Origin: Ruminococcus sp. UBA3280
GTDB taxonomy: Bacteria > Bacillota > Clostridia > Oscillospirales > Ruminococcaceae
Length of the DNA: 19,816 bases
Direction: 5' to 3'
Assembly: GCA_002362175.1 (NCBI GenBank)
Contig: DETU01000026.1
Location: forward strand, 1-19,816
Shown here: positions 7,509 through 15,199 of the stretch, in pieces
How positions within the stretch are numbered: position 1 is the first letter of the stretch
Layout of the letters: each line of letters starts with the position of its first letter
The notes under the pieces: generated by a model
The model's input: only the letters and a program-made list of their open reading frames with translations
What the model was told of the DNA's origin: nothing
Database searches by the model: none
Translations under genes and position numbers: made by a program

Positions 7509-9734
7509 ATGAAAAGAATAAGAATTTTTTTGATTTGTGTTATTTCCGTTTTTATGATTACTGTTTGCGGAAACAGCCATGCCGAGAATGATGTAAAAGA
7601 AGCTGTACACAAAAATACGGTTTATGATTATACTGAAGTTTCTCACAGTAAAGAACTGCGTACCGCTGTAGAAAATGAAAGGTTCAGACTTCTTGTCTAT
7701 GATGAAACTGCCGTTTTCGGATTGGAAGATAAGTCCGACGGTTATATATGGTGGTCGTCACCTGCTGAAAGTGACGTTGATGAAGATGTTTCACAGGTTA
7801 CAAAAGAAGAATTGCAGTCATCAGCGGTTCTGCGTTACGGAATTCCCGAAAAGCGTTCTGACAATAATTTTCTGCGTTCGGGAAGCAGTGAGTGTGAAGT
7901 CGGTGTTATTGACATTGACGGAGGAATAAGGATTTTTTATGATTATAAAAGTGCGGATTTCAGCTTTTATGTTGACTATACTCTTGAAAAAGACTGTCTG
8001 AAAGCAAGTCTGAAAACTTCTGAAATAACGGAGAATGACCCATCGAATATCGCTATTGAAATAACACTGCTCGGAAGTTTCGGAGCTTCGGACAATACGG
8101 AAGACGGTTATTTTATTGTTCCCGACGGAAGCGGTGCGTTGATAAATTTCAACAACGGCAAAACATGGGCAAGCCCTTACAGTCAGCGTATTTACGGCGA
8201 CGATATTGCTTTAGTCCCTGAAAGAAGATATTCTGTGAATGAGCAGGTTTATTTACCCGTTTACAGTATAGTGAAAGATGATAATGCTATGCTTGCAATA
8301 GCTTCGGAGGGTGATTCAAACGCTTTCATTTCTGCGGAAGTTTCGGGACAGTCGGGAAGTAATTACAATATCTGCAATTTTACTTTTGTTCTGCGTAGTA
8401 CAGATACATATTATACCGCCGGAAGTAACAGTGAAAGGCTTACGGTTTTTGAAAACGGCGATATACAGTGCGGAGACATTGAAATTCTCTATTATCCTAT
8501 TGCAAAGGAAAATGTCAGCTACACGGACGTTGCCGAATGTTACAGGAATTATCTTGTCAATGACCGCAATATTCAGAAAAAATCAGATAATGCTCCGCTT
8601 TATGTGGAATTATATGGTGGTACTGAAAGAAAAAAATCTGTTTTTGGTATTCCTTTTATGACGAAACAGTCCGTTACGGATTATAACGGTGCGAAAATTA
8701 TTCTTGAAAAACTTAAAGAAAACGGTGTTGATGATATGGTTGTTTCGTACAAAAACTGGACGGACGACGGTATGAAAAACAAAGTTGACATCAAAGCAAA
8801 ACCCTCACGCACGCTTGGCGGAAAAAGTGATTTCAAAGATTTTATGGATTTTGTTGAAAGTAATAATTATGAGTTTTATCCCGTATCGGATAATATTTAT
8901 TTTAATTCGGGAAACGGTTTCGGTACGTTTTCGGGTTCGTCAGTAAGGGTTTCGGGTTCTTATTCAAAAATACAGTCTTATGATTTGGCTTACGGGGTGC
9001 CTGACAGTTTCCGCAAAAACAGTATGCTTCTTTCTCCTGAATGTTTCGGTAAAATGTTTTCGGAAATTAACAGGAATTATTCGCACGCAGGACTGAACGG
9101 TGTTTCATTGGGTAGTCTTACTACTGCACTTTACGGTGATTACAGCAAAAATAAAATTTCACGTTTTGATACAATGAATATCATTACGGAAAATCTTTCC
9201 GAAACTGACAAACTACTTGCTGACGGTGCAAATGCCTATGTTCTGCCATATGTAAACCATATTATAAACGTTCCTCTTGCGTCAAGCGGTTTTGACCTTT
9301 TTGATGAGGATATACCGTTTTTTCAGATGGTTATGCATGGAATTGTCCCATATACTGCAACGGCGTTAAACGGAAGTCCCGACGCTGAAAATCTTCTGCT
9401 TATGTCGGTGGTTACGGGAAGCAGTCTGCGGTGTGATATGATTTATGAGGAAACAGGTATTCTTAAAGATACTGAACTGGACGGTTTATATTATGCGAAC
9501 TATGAAAAATGGATTGAAACAATATCTGTCGGGTATAAAATTCTTAAACCTGTTCTGGAAACTGTCTGTGATTCAACAATTGTTGATTATAATGTTGAAA
9601 ACTCGGGAAGTCTTATCACTTCAGTCTGGTCGGACGGTACCGTGATAAAGGCTGATTTCAGCAACAAAACAATTGACTGTAACGGAAGTATTACAGAACT
9701 TTCAGACTATTTGGAGGAGGGGATTATTTTCTGA
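7509..9734 (+). CDS. DUF5696-family exported protein, possible glycoside-active protein
   Basis: This 741-residue protein has a hydrophobic N-terminal export signal ending near Cys20; ITVC is an atypical lipobox, so lipidation is uncertain. Residues about 30-350 look beta-rich and contain the FIVPDGSGALINFNNGK segment and YLPVYSIVKDDNAMLAIASEG, which I recognise from DUF5696 proteins. From about 360, LYVELYGGTERKK and ENGVDDMVVSYKNW begin an alternating alpha/beta region that could be a TIM-barrel-like fold, followed by a small beta C-terminal domain. The arrangement is reminiscent of glycosidases with a beta-sandwich plus barrel, but I cannot assign catalytic residues. It sits 15 bases after the Yip1-like gene and overlaps the next permease by one base (TGATG). 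Confidence 0.82.
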   Translation: MKRIRIFLICVISVFMITVCGNSHAENDVKEAVHKNTVYDYTEVSHSKELRTAVENERFRLLVYDETAVFGLEDKSDGYIWWSSPAESDVDEDVSQVTKEELQSSAVLRYGIPEKRSDNNFLRSGSSECEVGVIDIDGGIRIFYDYKSADFSFYVDYTLEKDCLKASLKTSEITENDPSNIAIEITLLGSFGASDNTEDGYFIVPDGSGALINFNNGKTWASPYSQRIYGDDIALVPERRYSVNEQVYLPVYSIVKDDNAMLAIASEGDSNAFISAEVSGQSGSNYNICNFTFVLRSTDTYYTAGSNSERLTVFENGDIQCGDIEILYYPIAKENVSYTDVAECYRNYLVNDRNIQKKSDNAPLYVELYGGTERKKSVFGIPFMTKQSVTDYNGAKIILEKLKENGVDDMVVSYKNWTDDGMKNKVDIKAKPSRTLGGKSDFKDFMDFVESNNYEFYPVSDNIYFNSGNGFGTFSGSSVRVSGSYSKIQSYDLAYGVPDSFRKNSMLLSPECFGKMFSEINRNYSHAGLNGVSLGSLTTALYGDYSKNKISRFDTMNIITENLSETDKLLADGANAYVLPYVNHIINVPLASSGFDLFDEDIPFFQMVMHGIVPYTATALNGSPDAENLLLMSVVTGSSLRCDMIYEETGILKDTELDGLYYANYEKWIETISVGYKILKPVLETVCDSTIVDYNVENSGSLITSVWSDGTVIKADFSNKTIDCNGSITELSDYLEEGIIF

Positions 9735-10633
9735 TGAAAAAGAAAATTCCGTATTCAAAGAAAAAAGCACTTTATGGTTATGGCTTTATTTCTGTGTGGA
9801 TTGTCGGTACTGTTATATTTTTCCTGATTCCTCTGTTTAAGTCGTTATTGTTTTCTTTCAGTGAAGTTACCGTTGATTCGGGAAAAACCGTCACTGAATG
9901 GGTCGGAACGGACAAATATATAAAAGTACTTACCGAGGACGAAAAATATACCGAATATCTTGGTGATATGCTTATTGAAACACTTTGGAAAACTCCTCTT
10001 ATCATTATATTTTCACTTTTTATTGCTGTCCTACTCAATCAGAATTTCAGGGGCAGAACCCTTGCAAGAGCAGTGTTTTTTCTTCCTGTGATTATTGTTA
10101 CAGGACCTGTATATAAAATTATCAGTAATGACATGGAAACTTCGGGAAACAATGATATTATCAATTCGTCGACAATGTTTTCCACTGATTTAATCGGCGA
10201 ACTGCTTGAATTTCTTGGCGTTTATGGAATAAGCGACAGAACGGGTGCTTTGATTTCGGAAGTTGCTGATAATATTTTCGGAATTGTATGGAACAGCGGT
10301 ATACAAATACTTATTTTTCTTGCATCATTGCAGAATATTCCACGCTCGGCAAGAGAAGTTGCGGAGATAGAGGGTGCTACTTCGTGGGAATATTTCTGGA
10401 AAGTAACTTTTCCGTATGTAAGTCCTTTTATACTTGCGAATACTGTTTTTACCGTTATAGATTCATTTACAAACCCATTAAATACGGTCATGGAACGTAT
10501 AAGCGATATGAGGAACGAATGGGCATTTGGTGAGGCATCGGCTATGTCATGGATTTATTTTGGTGTAGTTATGCTGATAACGGGGATTATTATTTTCGTT
10601 TTAAATAAATTCATATTGCGTGAATCTGAATAA
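9734..10633 (+). CDS. MalF-like ABC transporter permease (second pair)
   Basis: This 299-residue MetI-like permease has an N-terminal membrane segment at about 14-37 (YGFISVWIVGTVIFFLIPLF) and an EAA loop at about 208-235 (EVAEIEGATSWEYFW...FPYVSPFI). Unlike the first MalF-like protein it carries an insert around residues 55-80 and a polar loop after membrane segment 3 (NDMETSGNNDII). ATG 9734 overlaps the DUF5696 stop (TGATG), with GGAGGAGG (9714-9721) upstream. It should pair with the next permease. No second binding protein lies beside it, so it either shares the operon's binding protein or works with the DUF5696 protein. Confidence 0.92.
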   Translation: MKKKIPYSKKKALYGYGFISVWIVGTVIFFLIPLFKSLLFSFSEVTVDSGKTVTEWVGTDKYIKVLTEDEKYTEYLGDMLIETLWKTPLIIIFSLFIAVLLNQNFRGRTLARAVFFLPVIIVTGPVYKIISNDMETSGNNDIINSSTMFSTDLIGELLEFLGVYGISDRTGALISEVADNIFGIVWNSGIQILIFLASLQNIPRSAREVAEIEGATSWEYFWKVTFPYVSPFILANTVFTVIDSFTNPLNTVMERISDMRNEWAFGEASAMSWIYFGVVMLITGIIIFVLNKFILRESE

Positions 10634-10645
10634 GGGGGGATTTTT

Positions 10646-11560
10646 CTGACAGATATAAATAAAATTACCGCAAGAATATGGTCTTTTTTCAGATTTGTGA
10701 TTCTTTCGGGACTTGGTTTTGTAATTATGTACCCTGTTATATATATGGTGAGCTGTGCATTCAGGGAAAGGAACGACATGAATAATCCGTCTGTGATATG
10801 GATTCCTCAGAACTTCACGCTGAATGTCATAAAAGACACCATAAAAGCTATGGATTTCGGAAATACCCTTAAAAATACACTTTTTCTCAATGTCGGCTGT
10901 TCACTTGTTCAGGTTTGTTCATGTGCGGTTACGGGTTACGGTTTTGCAAGATTCAGTTTCAAAGGAAAAAAATTTCTTTTCGGAATAGTCATAATGATGA
11001 TTATTGTACCACCTCAGGTTATTTCACTTCCTCTTTATACACAGTTTATGAATTTTGGTATAAAAGGTCTTTTTACCGTTAACCTTATTGACAGTATGCT
11101 TACAATGTATCTTCCCGCACTTACGGCAAACGGTATACGTTCGGGGCTTATGATTCTTATTTTCAGACAATTTTTCAAAGGACTTCCGAAAGAACTAGAG
11201 GACGCTGCGTGCATTGATGGGTGCGGACCTTTCAGAACTTTTGTAACAGTCATGATTCCCAATGCAATACCTGCATTTCTTACTGTGTTTTTGTTCTCGT
11301 TTGTATGGTATTGGAATGACCACTATATGAGTTCGGTTTTCTTTACAAATACAAAGACTATTGCTCTTGTTCTGAAAAATCTTGACAGCGAACTTAAAAA
11401 GAATCTTTTTAATACAGTAACTGTTCAGTTGAGTTCAAGGGAACAGATTGTGTGGAAAGAAGCAGGCTGTCTGATTTCCATTGCCCCCGTACTTCTGATA
11501 TATATTTTTTTACAGAAACATTTTACAGAAGGAATAGTTTGCTCAGGTCTTGTAATGTAG
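10646..11560 (+). CDS. MalG-like ABC transporter permease with probable CTG start
   Basis: The MetI-like carbohydrate permease has the MalG-type first membrane segment (GFVIMYPVIYMVSCAFRERN) and an EAA loop at about 185-212 (ELEDAACIDGCG...MIPNAIPAF). The first conventional start is GTG 10697, but it has no Shine-Dalgarno site and removes the cytoplasmic N-terminus. In the same frame, CTG 10646 lies six bases after AGGGGGG (10633-10639) and adds TDINKITARIWSFFRF, a normal lead-in for this family, giving about 304 residues. I therefore place the start at 10646. The gene lies 12 bases after its partner and ends the operon. No strong intrinsic terminator was found after it. Confidence 0.88.
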   Translation: MTDINKITARIWSFFRFVILSGLGFVIMYPVIYMVSCAFRERNDMNNPSVIWIPQNFTLNVIKDTIKAMDFGNTLKNTLFLNVGCSLVQVCSCAVTGYGFARFSFKGKKFLFGIVIMMIIVPPQVISLPLYTQFMNFGIKGLFTVNLIDSMLTMYLPALTANGIRSGLMILIFRQFFKGLPKELEDAACIDGCGPFRTFVTVMIPNAIPAFLTVFLFSFVWYWNDHYMSSVFFTNTKTIALVLKNLDSELKKNLFNTVTVQLSSREQIVWKEAGCLISIAPVLLIYIFLQKHFTEGIVCSGLVM

Positions 11561-11638
11561 ATTCGTTTATGATTTGTGACAATTTTGAATTGCATTTTTT
11601 GTGCAGATTTTATAATAATATTTGTAAAGTTGCGTGAA

Positions 11639-11653
11639 AAGTTTCTGAAACTT
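11639..11653. promoter_or_regulatory. Palindrome upstream of the lipoprotein-array promoter (possible operator)
   Basis: AAGTTTC/GAAACTT is a perfect 7-bp dyad with a single central T, ending three bases before the -35 hexamer of the array promoter. It has no T tract, so a terminator is unlikely. Its position suits an activator or repressor site. A partial match (AAGTTTCGGAAA) occurs near 16086 in the spacer before the last lipoprotein gene. Confidence 0.4.
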
Positions 11654-11656
11654 CCA

Positions 11657-11685
11657 TTTACTTTGATTTTCATTCGTGGTATAAT
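11657..11685 (+). promoter_or_regulatory. Extended -10 promoter of the lipoprotein array
   Basis: TTTACT (11657-11662) is separated by 17 bases from a perfect TATAAT (11680-11685), preceded by TGG to give an extended -10. The predicted start is near 11692, leaving a leader of about 65 nt that contains the hairpin at 11699-11732. The 195-base gap after the transporter operon holds this promoter, an upstream palindrome and a weaker TATAAT at 11611-11616 without a good -35. Confidence 0.7.
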
Positions 11686-11698
11686 ATATAGCAAGACT

Positions 11699-11732
11699 TA
11701 AAATTGTCTGTATTTAAAGAAAGACAATTTTA
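11699..11732 (+). promoter_or_regulatory. Leader hairpin upstream of the first lipoprotein gene
   Basis: TAAAATTGTCT (11699-11709) and AGACAATTTTA (11722-11732) are perfect 11-base complementary arms around a 12-base loop, in the 5' leader and ending 11 bases before the AAAGGAG (11744-11750). A competing pairing, CTGTAT (11708-11713) with ATACAG (11734-11739), is also possible. It could stabilise the transcript or modulate translation. There is no following T run, so it is not a standard terminator. Confidence 0.45.
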
Positions 11733-11755
11733 TATACAGTCTGAAAGGAGATATT

Positions 11756-12433
11756 ATGAAAAAATTACTTGCACTTTTAGTTGCTTGCACAACTATGACC
11801 TGTATATTTGCATCATGCGGAGAAGATGAGAAAGATGAAAGTTCTGTTTCAGGGGAATCATCTGTTTCCGAAGAAGCAAGTGAAGAAGAAACAACAACGG
11901 AAACTTCTGTTGAAGAAGAAACAACTGTGTCCGAAACAGAGGCTGAGACAGAAGAAGATACGGAAATTACAACACATGAATACATTGATGCCGACGCAAC
12001 CGCTTTTCTCGGCAAATGGGAATGTGAAAGCATGGTGATTGACGGTGAGGAACTTACCGATTTTATGGGTATTCCGATATATGCAATGTTTCAGTTTGAT
12101 ATAAAAGAGGGTGGTACAGCCAATACACCTCCGACTGACGTGACTGACACAGTAGAATATACATGGGGTATGATAAGCGAAAACGAAATAGAAATTGTTT
12201 CCGAAGATGGTACGGCACTTACTTTTGTTTTTGAGGGCGATAAGCTCGCAGGTCATGACACTGAATCAGATGATGTGATATATCTTATAAAAGTTGATGA
12301 TTTTACACCTTTTAACATGGAAGAATTTATGAACGAATCGTCGGGCAACGTTGAATCAACAGACGAAAACAGTATTTCGGAAGAAGAATCTGAAACTATT
12401 GATTCCGAAGAAACAACAACGGTTTCTGAATAA
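11756..12433 (+). CDS. Lipoprotein 1 of the array, one GKWECE domain
   Basis: This 225-residue predicted lipoprotein has a signal peptide ending IFASC, with the lipidated Cys expected at residue 21. Residues about 22-77 form an acidic linker rich in Glu, Ser and Thr. One domain lies at about 80-192, starting DATAFLGKWECE, with DGEELTDFMGIP, a central YTWGMISENEIEIV and a closing YLIKVDDFTPF. An acidic tail follows. The domain looks all-beta, like a small lipocalin-like barrel, but no characterised family was recognised and no function is proposed beyond a cell-surface location. ATG 11756 follows AAAGGAG by five bases. Its stop overlaps the next start (TAATG). Confidence 0.85.
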   Translation: MKKLLALLVACTTMTCIFASCGEDEKDESSVSGESSVSEEASEEETTTETSVEEETTVSETEAETEEDTEITTHEYIDADATAFLGKWECESMVIDGEELTDFMGIPIYAMFQFDIKEGGTANTPPTDVTDTVEYTWGMISENEIEIVSEDGTALTFVFEGDKLAGHDTESDDVIYLIKVDDFTPFNMEEFMNESSGNVESTDENSISEEESETIDSEETTTVSE

Positions 12434-13470
12434 TGAAAAGGTTAATTTCCCTGATTGTTTGCATGACTGTGGTTTGTGTGTCTGTGTCGTGCGGAAATAA
12501 GCCAAAAGAAACAGATAATGTATCTGTTTCCGATTCAGCCGTAACGGAAGTAACAGCCGAATCCAAAACAAAAACCGAAACTGAAACAAAAACTGAAACG
12601 AAAACAACAGTTAAAACAACAGAAAAAAATGAATCTGAAACAACAACTGAATCTGATGAATCATCAAAAGAGTCCAAGACGGAAAAAGTAAAAACATCTG
12701 CAACGAAAAATGAAACGGAAGATAAAATTTCTGAAATTGCAACATATGAATACATTGAAAATGCAGACCCTACTGCTTTCCTCGGTAAGTGGGAATGTGA
12801 AAAAACAGTTATAGACGGTGAGGAAATAACTGACCTTATGGGTATTCCGGTAAATGCAGTTTTTCAGCTTGATATCAAGGACGACCATACGGCAAGTATG
12901 GCAGAATACAACGGCACGGAAGATACTCTGTCATATATGTGGGACATGGTAAGTGAAACGGAAATTGCAATCATCAGTGAAAACGGAGACGCTATGCTTC
13001 TTACTGTTGACGGTGATTACCTTGTAGGAACTGATATTGTAACAGACGATGTTATGTATCTTGTCAGGGTTAACGAATTTACACATTTTGACTTTGAGGA
13101 GTTTATAAACGGTTTTAATGAATCCGATAAATCAGCTTTTTTCGGAAAGTGGGAATGTGAAAAAGAAGTTATAAACGGTGAGGAAATAACCGACATAGAG
13201 GGTGTTCCGTTAAATTTGATGTTCCAGTTTGATTTTAAAGAGGACGGTACGGTATTACTTGGTGAGATTATGTCGGAAATCATGGAAGAAACCAGCTATT
13301 CATGGAATATGTTAAGTAAAACGGAAATTGCATTAATTGACAATGACGGAGATGCTATGCTTCTCACTCTTGACGGTAATTATCTTGTCGGAACTGACGA
13401 TGCTTCAGATTATATAATGTATCTTGTCAGAGTGGACGAATTTACACAAATCAGTGAGTTTACCTCGTGA
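12433..13470 (+). CDS. Lipoprotein 2 of the array, two GKWECE domains
   Basis: This 345-residue predicted lipoprotein has a signal peptide ending SVSC, with Cys20 expected to be lipidated. A long Thr/Glu/Lys/Ser linker (about 21-105) contains repeated KTET units. Domain 1 is at about 112-212 (PTAFLGKWECEKTVIDGEE) and domain 2 at about 233-338 (SAFFGKWECEKEVINGEE). Domain 1 is close to that of lipoprotein 4, sharing TASMA and GDAMLLTVDGDYLVGT. Domain 2 belongs to a second subtype with VLLGEIMSE. There is no Shine-Dalgarno site before ATG 12433, which overlaps the preceding stop, so it probably depends on translational coupling. Confidence 0.85.
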   Translation: MKRLISLIVCMTVVCVSVSCGNKPKETDNVSVSDSAVTEVTAESKTKTETETKTETKTTVKTTEKNESETTTESDESSKESKTEKVKTSATKNETEDKISEIATYEYIENADPTAFLGKWECEKTVIDGEEITDLMGIPVNAVFQLDIKDDHTASMAEYNGTEDTLSYMWDMVSETEIAIISENGDAMLLTVDGDYLVGTDIVTDDVMYLVRVNEFTHFDFEEFINGFNESDKSAFFGKWECEKEVINGEEITDIEGVPLNLMFQFDFKEDGTVLLGEIMSEIMEETSYSWNMLSKTEIALIDNDGDAMLLTLDGNYLVGTDDASDYIMYLVRVDEFTQISEFTS

Positions 13471-13513
13471 TTCGCAGTCAAATCTTAAATAATTGATAAT
13501 AAGGAGAATAATT

Positions 13514-14437
13514 TTGAAAAGATTACTCGCACTTTTAGTTGCTTGTACAACAATAACCTGTATATTTGCATCATGCGGGGAAGATGAGAAAAAAGAAAGT
13601 TCTGCTTCAGGGGAATCATCTGTTTCCGAAGAATCAAGTGAAGAAGAAACAACAACGGAAACTTCTGTTGAAGAAGTAACAACCAAAACCGAAGAAAATG
13701 AAGAAACTGAACCTGAACAGGAAGAAGATACAGAATCAGTAACAAATGAAAATTCTGACAATTCAGACAGTCCTTCTTTTCTTGGAAAGTGGAACGGTGT
13801 AAAAGCAATAGTAGACGGAGAGGAAGTAAATAATATCAGTGGATTTCCTGCTTATGTATTTCAGATTGATTTTCAGGAGGACGGTAAAGTATTATTTGGT
13901 GACCTTATGACTGAATTGATTAATGAATCTGATTATACATGGAGTATGATAAGTGATAATGAGATTGAAGTTGTTGATGAATCAGGAATGAATGCTTTAT
14001 TTATTATCGAAGGCGACTATCTTGTAAGTATTGAAAATGGAAATGATAAGATTTATCTTTCTAAGGTTGATGAGTTTACGGCTTTCGGAGATGCTGACAT
14101 GACTGCTTTTCTTGGTAAGTGGGAAGGTGAAAAAGCAATAATAGACGGAGAAGAAGTTACTGATGTTGATGATGTGCCTTTATATGCATATCAGTTTGAC
14201 TTCAAAGATAATGGAAAAGTTTTACTCGGAGATTATTTGGCTGATAATTCCAATTCAAATTATTATTTCTATAACCTGTTAAACGAAAATCAAATCGAAA
14301 TGATTTATCAATATGACGATAAAATTACATTTACTGTTGATGGTGACTACCTTGTAGCGACTGAAGAAGACTATGACGAGCAGGTTTATCTTGTCAGGGT
14401 TGATGAATTTACACCCGTCAGTGATTTGAAATCGTGA
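13514..14437 (+). CDS. Lipoprotein 3 of the array, two domains, chimeric, TTG start
   Basis: The start is placed at TTG 13514, five bases after AAGGAGAA (13501-13508), which aligns exactly with the ATG starts of its paralogues. An in-frame TTG at 13493 lies upstream of that site and would translate it. The product is 307 residues with lipobox IFASC (Cys21). The first 57 residues match lipoprotein 1 at about 51 positions, while its two-domain architecture and C-terminal VRVDEFTPVSDLKS resemble lipoprotein 2. Domain 1 is at about 86-187 and domain 2 at about 193-302. Domain 2 has lost the central Trp (YYFYNLL) and has GKWEGE in place of GKWECE. It is probably a surface lipoprotein of unknown function. 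Confidence 0.84.
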   Translation: MKRLLALLVACTTITCIFASCGEDEKKESSASGESSVSEESSEEETTTETSVEEVTTKTEENEETEPEQEEDTESVTNENSDNSDSPSFLGKWNGVKAIVDGEEVNNISGFPAYVFQIDFQEDGKVLFGDLMTELINESDYTWSMISDNEIEVVDESGMNALFIIEGDYLVSIENGNDKIYLSKVDEFTAFGDADMTAFLGKWEGEKAIIDGEEVTDVDDVPLYAYQFDFKDNGKVLLGDYLADNSNSNYYFYNLLNENQIEMIYQYDDKITFTVDGDYLVATEEDYDEQVYLVRVDEFTPVSDLKS

Positions 14438-14465
14438 TTTAAAAATCAAATATTAAAATTTTAAT
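14435..14465. repeat. Adjacent inverted repeats in the spacer between lipoproteins 3 and 4
   Basis: TGATTT/AAATCA with an AA centre (14435-14448) is followed by the perfect 14-bp palindrome ATTAAAATTTTAAT (14452-14465). The spacer is homologous to the one at 13470-13513. Because it is very AT-rich, a functional role is uncertain; it could be a weak processing or pause structure. Confidence 0.3.
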
Positions 14466-14485
14466 GAATATTAAGGAGAATAATT

Positions 14486-15199
14486 ATGAAAAAATTAATT
14501 GCACTTTTAATGGCTTGCACAACTATGACTTGTATGTTTGCATCATGCGGAGATGAAGAAAAGGAAAGTTCTGTTTCAAAGGAATCATCTGTTTCTGAAG
14601 AATCCAGCAAAGAAGAAACCACAGAGGCTGAAACAGAGGAGGAAACAACCGAAGAAGAAACAACGGAAACTGAAGAAGAAACTACTGAGGCTGAAACAGA
14701 AGAAGAAACAGAAAAAACAACACGTGAATACATTGATGCCGATGCTACTGCTTTTCTTGGAAAGTGGGAATGTGAAAGAATGGTAGTTGAGGGCGAGGAA
14801 ATGACTGACATGATGGGTATTCCTGTATATGCAGTTTTCCAGCTTGACATTAAAGACGACAATACAGCAAGTATGGCAGACAATATGGCAGAGTTCAGCG
14901 GTACAGAAGAAGCACTGACATATACATGGGGTATGGTAAGTGAAACAGAATTGGAAATCGTAAATGAAAACGGTGATGCTATGCTTCTTACTGTTGACGG
15001 CGATTATCTCGTAGGTACTGAAGAAGGTTTTGACGAGCAGATTTATCTTGTTAAGGTTGACGAATTCACACCTTTTGACTTTGAAGAATTTATGAACAGC
15101 TTTGAACTCGGCGAAGGAACTTCGACTGATACGGAAACAGCTTCCGACGGTGAAACTGAAATCCCCGAACCTGTAGAAACAGAAACAATTGCTGAATAA
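14486..15199 (+). CDS. Lipoprotein 4 of the array, one GKWECE domain
   Basis: This 237-residue predicted lipoprotein has a signal peptide ending MFASC (Cys21). The very acidic linker, about residues 22-77, contains two copies of TTEAETEEET. One domain at about 85-200 starts DATAFLGKWECERMVVEGEE, carries TASMADNMAE and the GDAMLLTVDGDYLVGT block shared with domain 1 of lipoprotein 2, and ends YLVKVDEFTPFDFEEFMN. An acidic Thr/Glu tail follows. ATG 14486 follows AAGGAG (14473-14478). The stop overlaps the start of the decayed gene (TAATG), repeating the arrangement of lipoproteins 1 and 2. Confidence 0.85.
   Translation: MKKLIALLMACTTMTCMFASCGDEEKESSVSKESSVSEESSKEETTEAETEEETTEEETTETEEETTEAETEEETEKTTREYIDADATAFLGKWECERMVVEGEEMTDMMGIPVYAVFQLDIKDDNTASMADNMAEFSGTEEALTYTWGMVSETELEIVNENGDAMLLTVDGDYLVGTEEGFDEQIYLVKVDEFTPFDFEEFMNSFELGEGTSTDTETASDGETEIPEPVETETIAE
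14618..14710 (+). repeat. 63-base direct repeat in the acidic linker of lipoprotein 4
   Basis: The core GAGGCTGAAACAGA occurs at 14624-14637 and 14687-14700, exactly 63 bases (21 codons) apart, and the flanks extend the match so that each copy encodes TTEAETEEET. An in-frame duplication of this kind would allow linker length to vary by slippage or recombination without breaking the gene. Confidence 0.6.

Noticed and set aside
7292..7591. Alternative plus-strand open frame spanning the Yip1/DUF5696 junction
   Set aside because: It overlaps two well-supported genes in another frame and has no ribosome site or domain.
11561..11640. Intrinsic terminator after the transporter operon
   Set aside because: Only four-base stems such as TGCA/TGCA were found near the T-rich stretch; no GC-rich hairpin with a T tail.
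11698..12033. Minus-strand open frames opposite the lipoprotein linkers (also 12396-12755, 13405-13761, 14461-14883) encoding Ser/Val-rich proteins beginning with similar residues
   Set aside because: They recur only because the plus-strand paralogues repeat. They have no ribosome sites, and their composition is the reverse complement of Glu/Thr/Ser codons.
14610..14720. Possible CRISPR-like or tandem-repeat array in the lipoprotein linkers
   Set aside because: The repeats are in-frame acidic codons with no unique spacers of constant size.
14538..14786. Lys/Gln-rich plus-strand open frame inside lipoprotein 4
   Set aside because: It is a frame-shifted reading of the acidic linker, with no ribosome site or recognisable domain.
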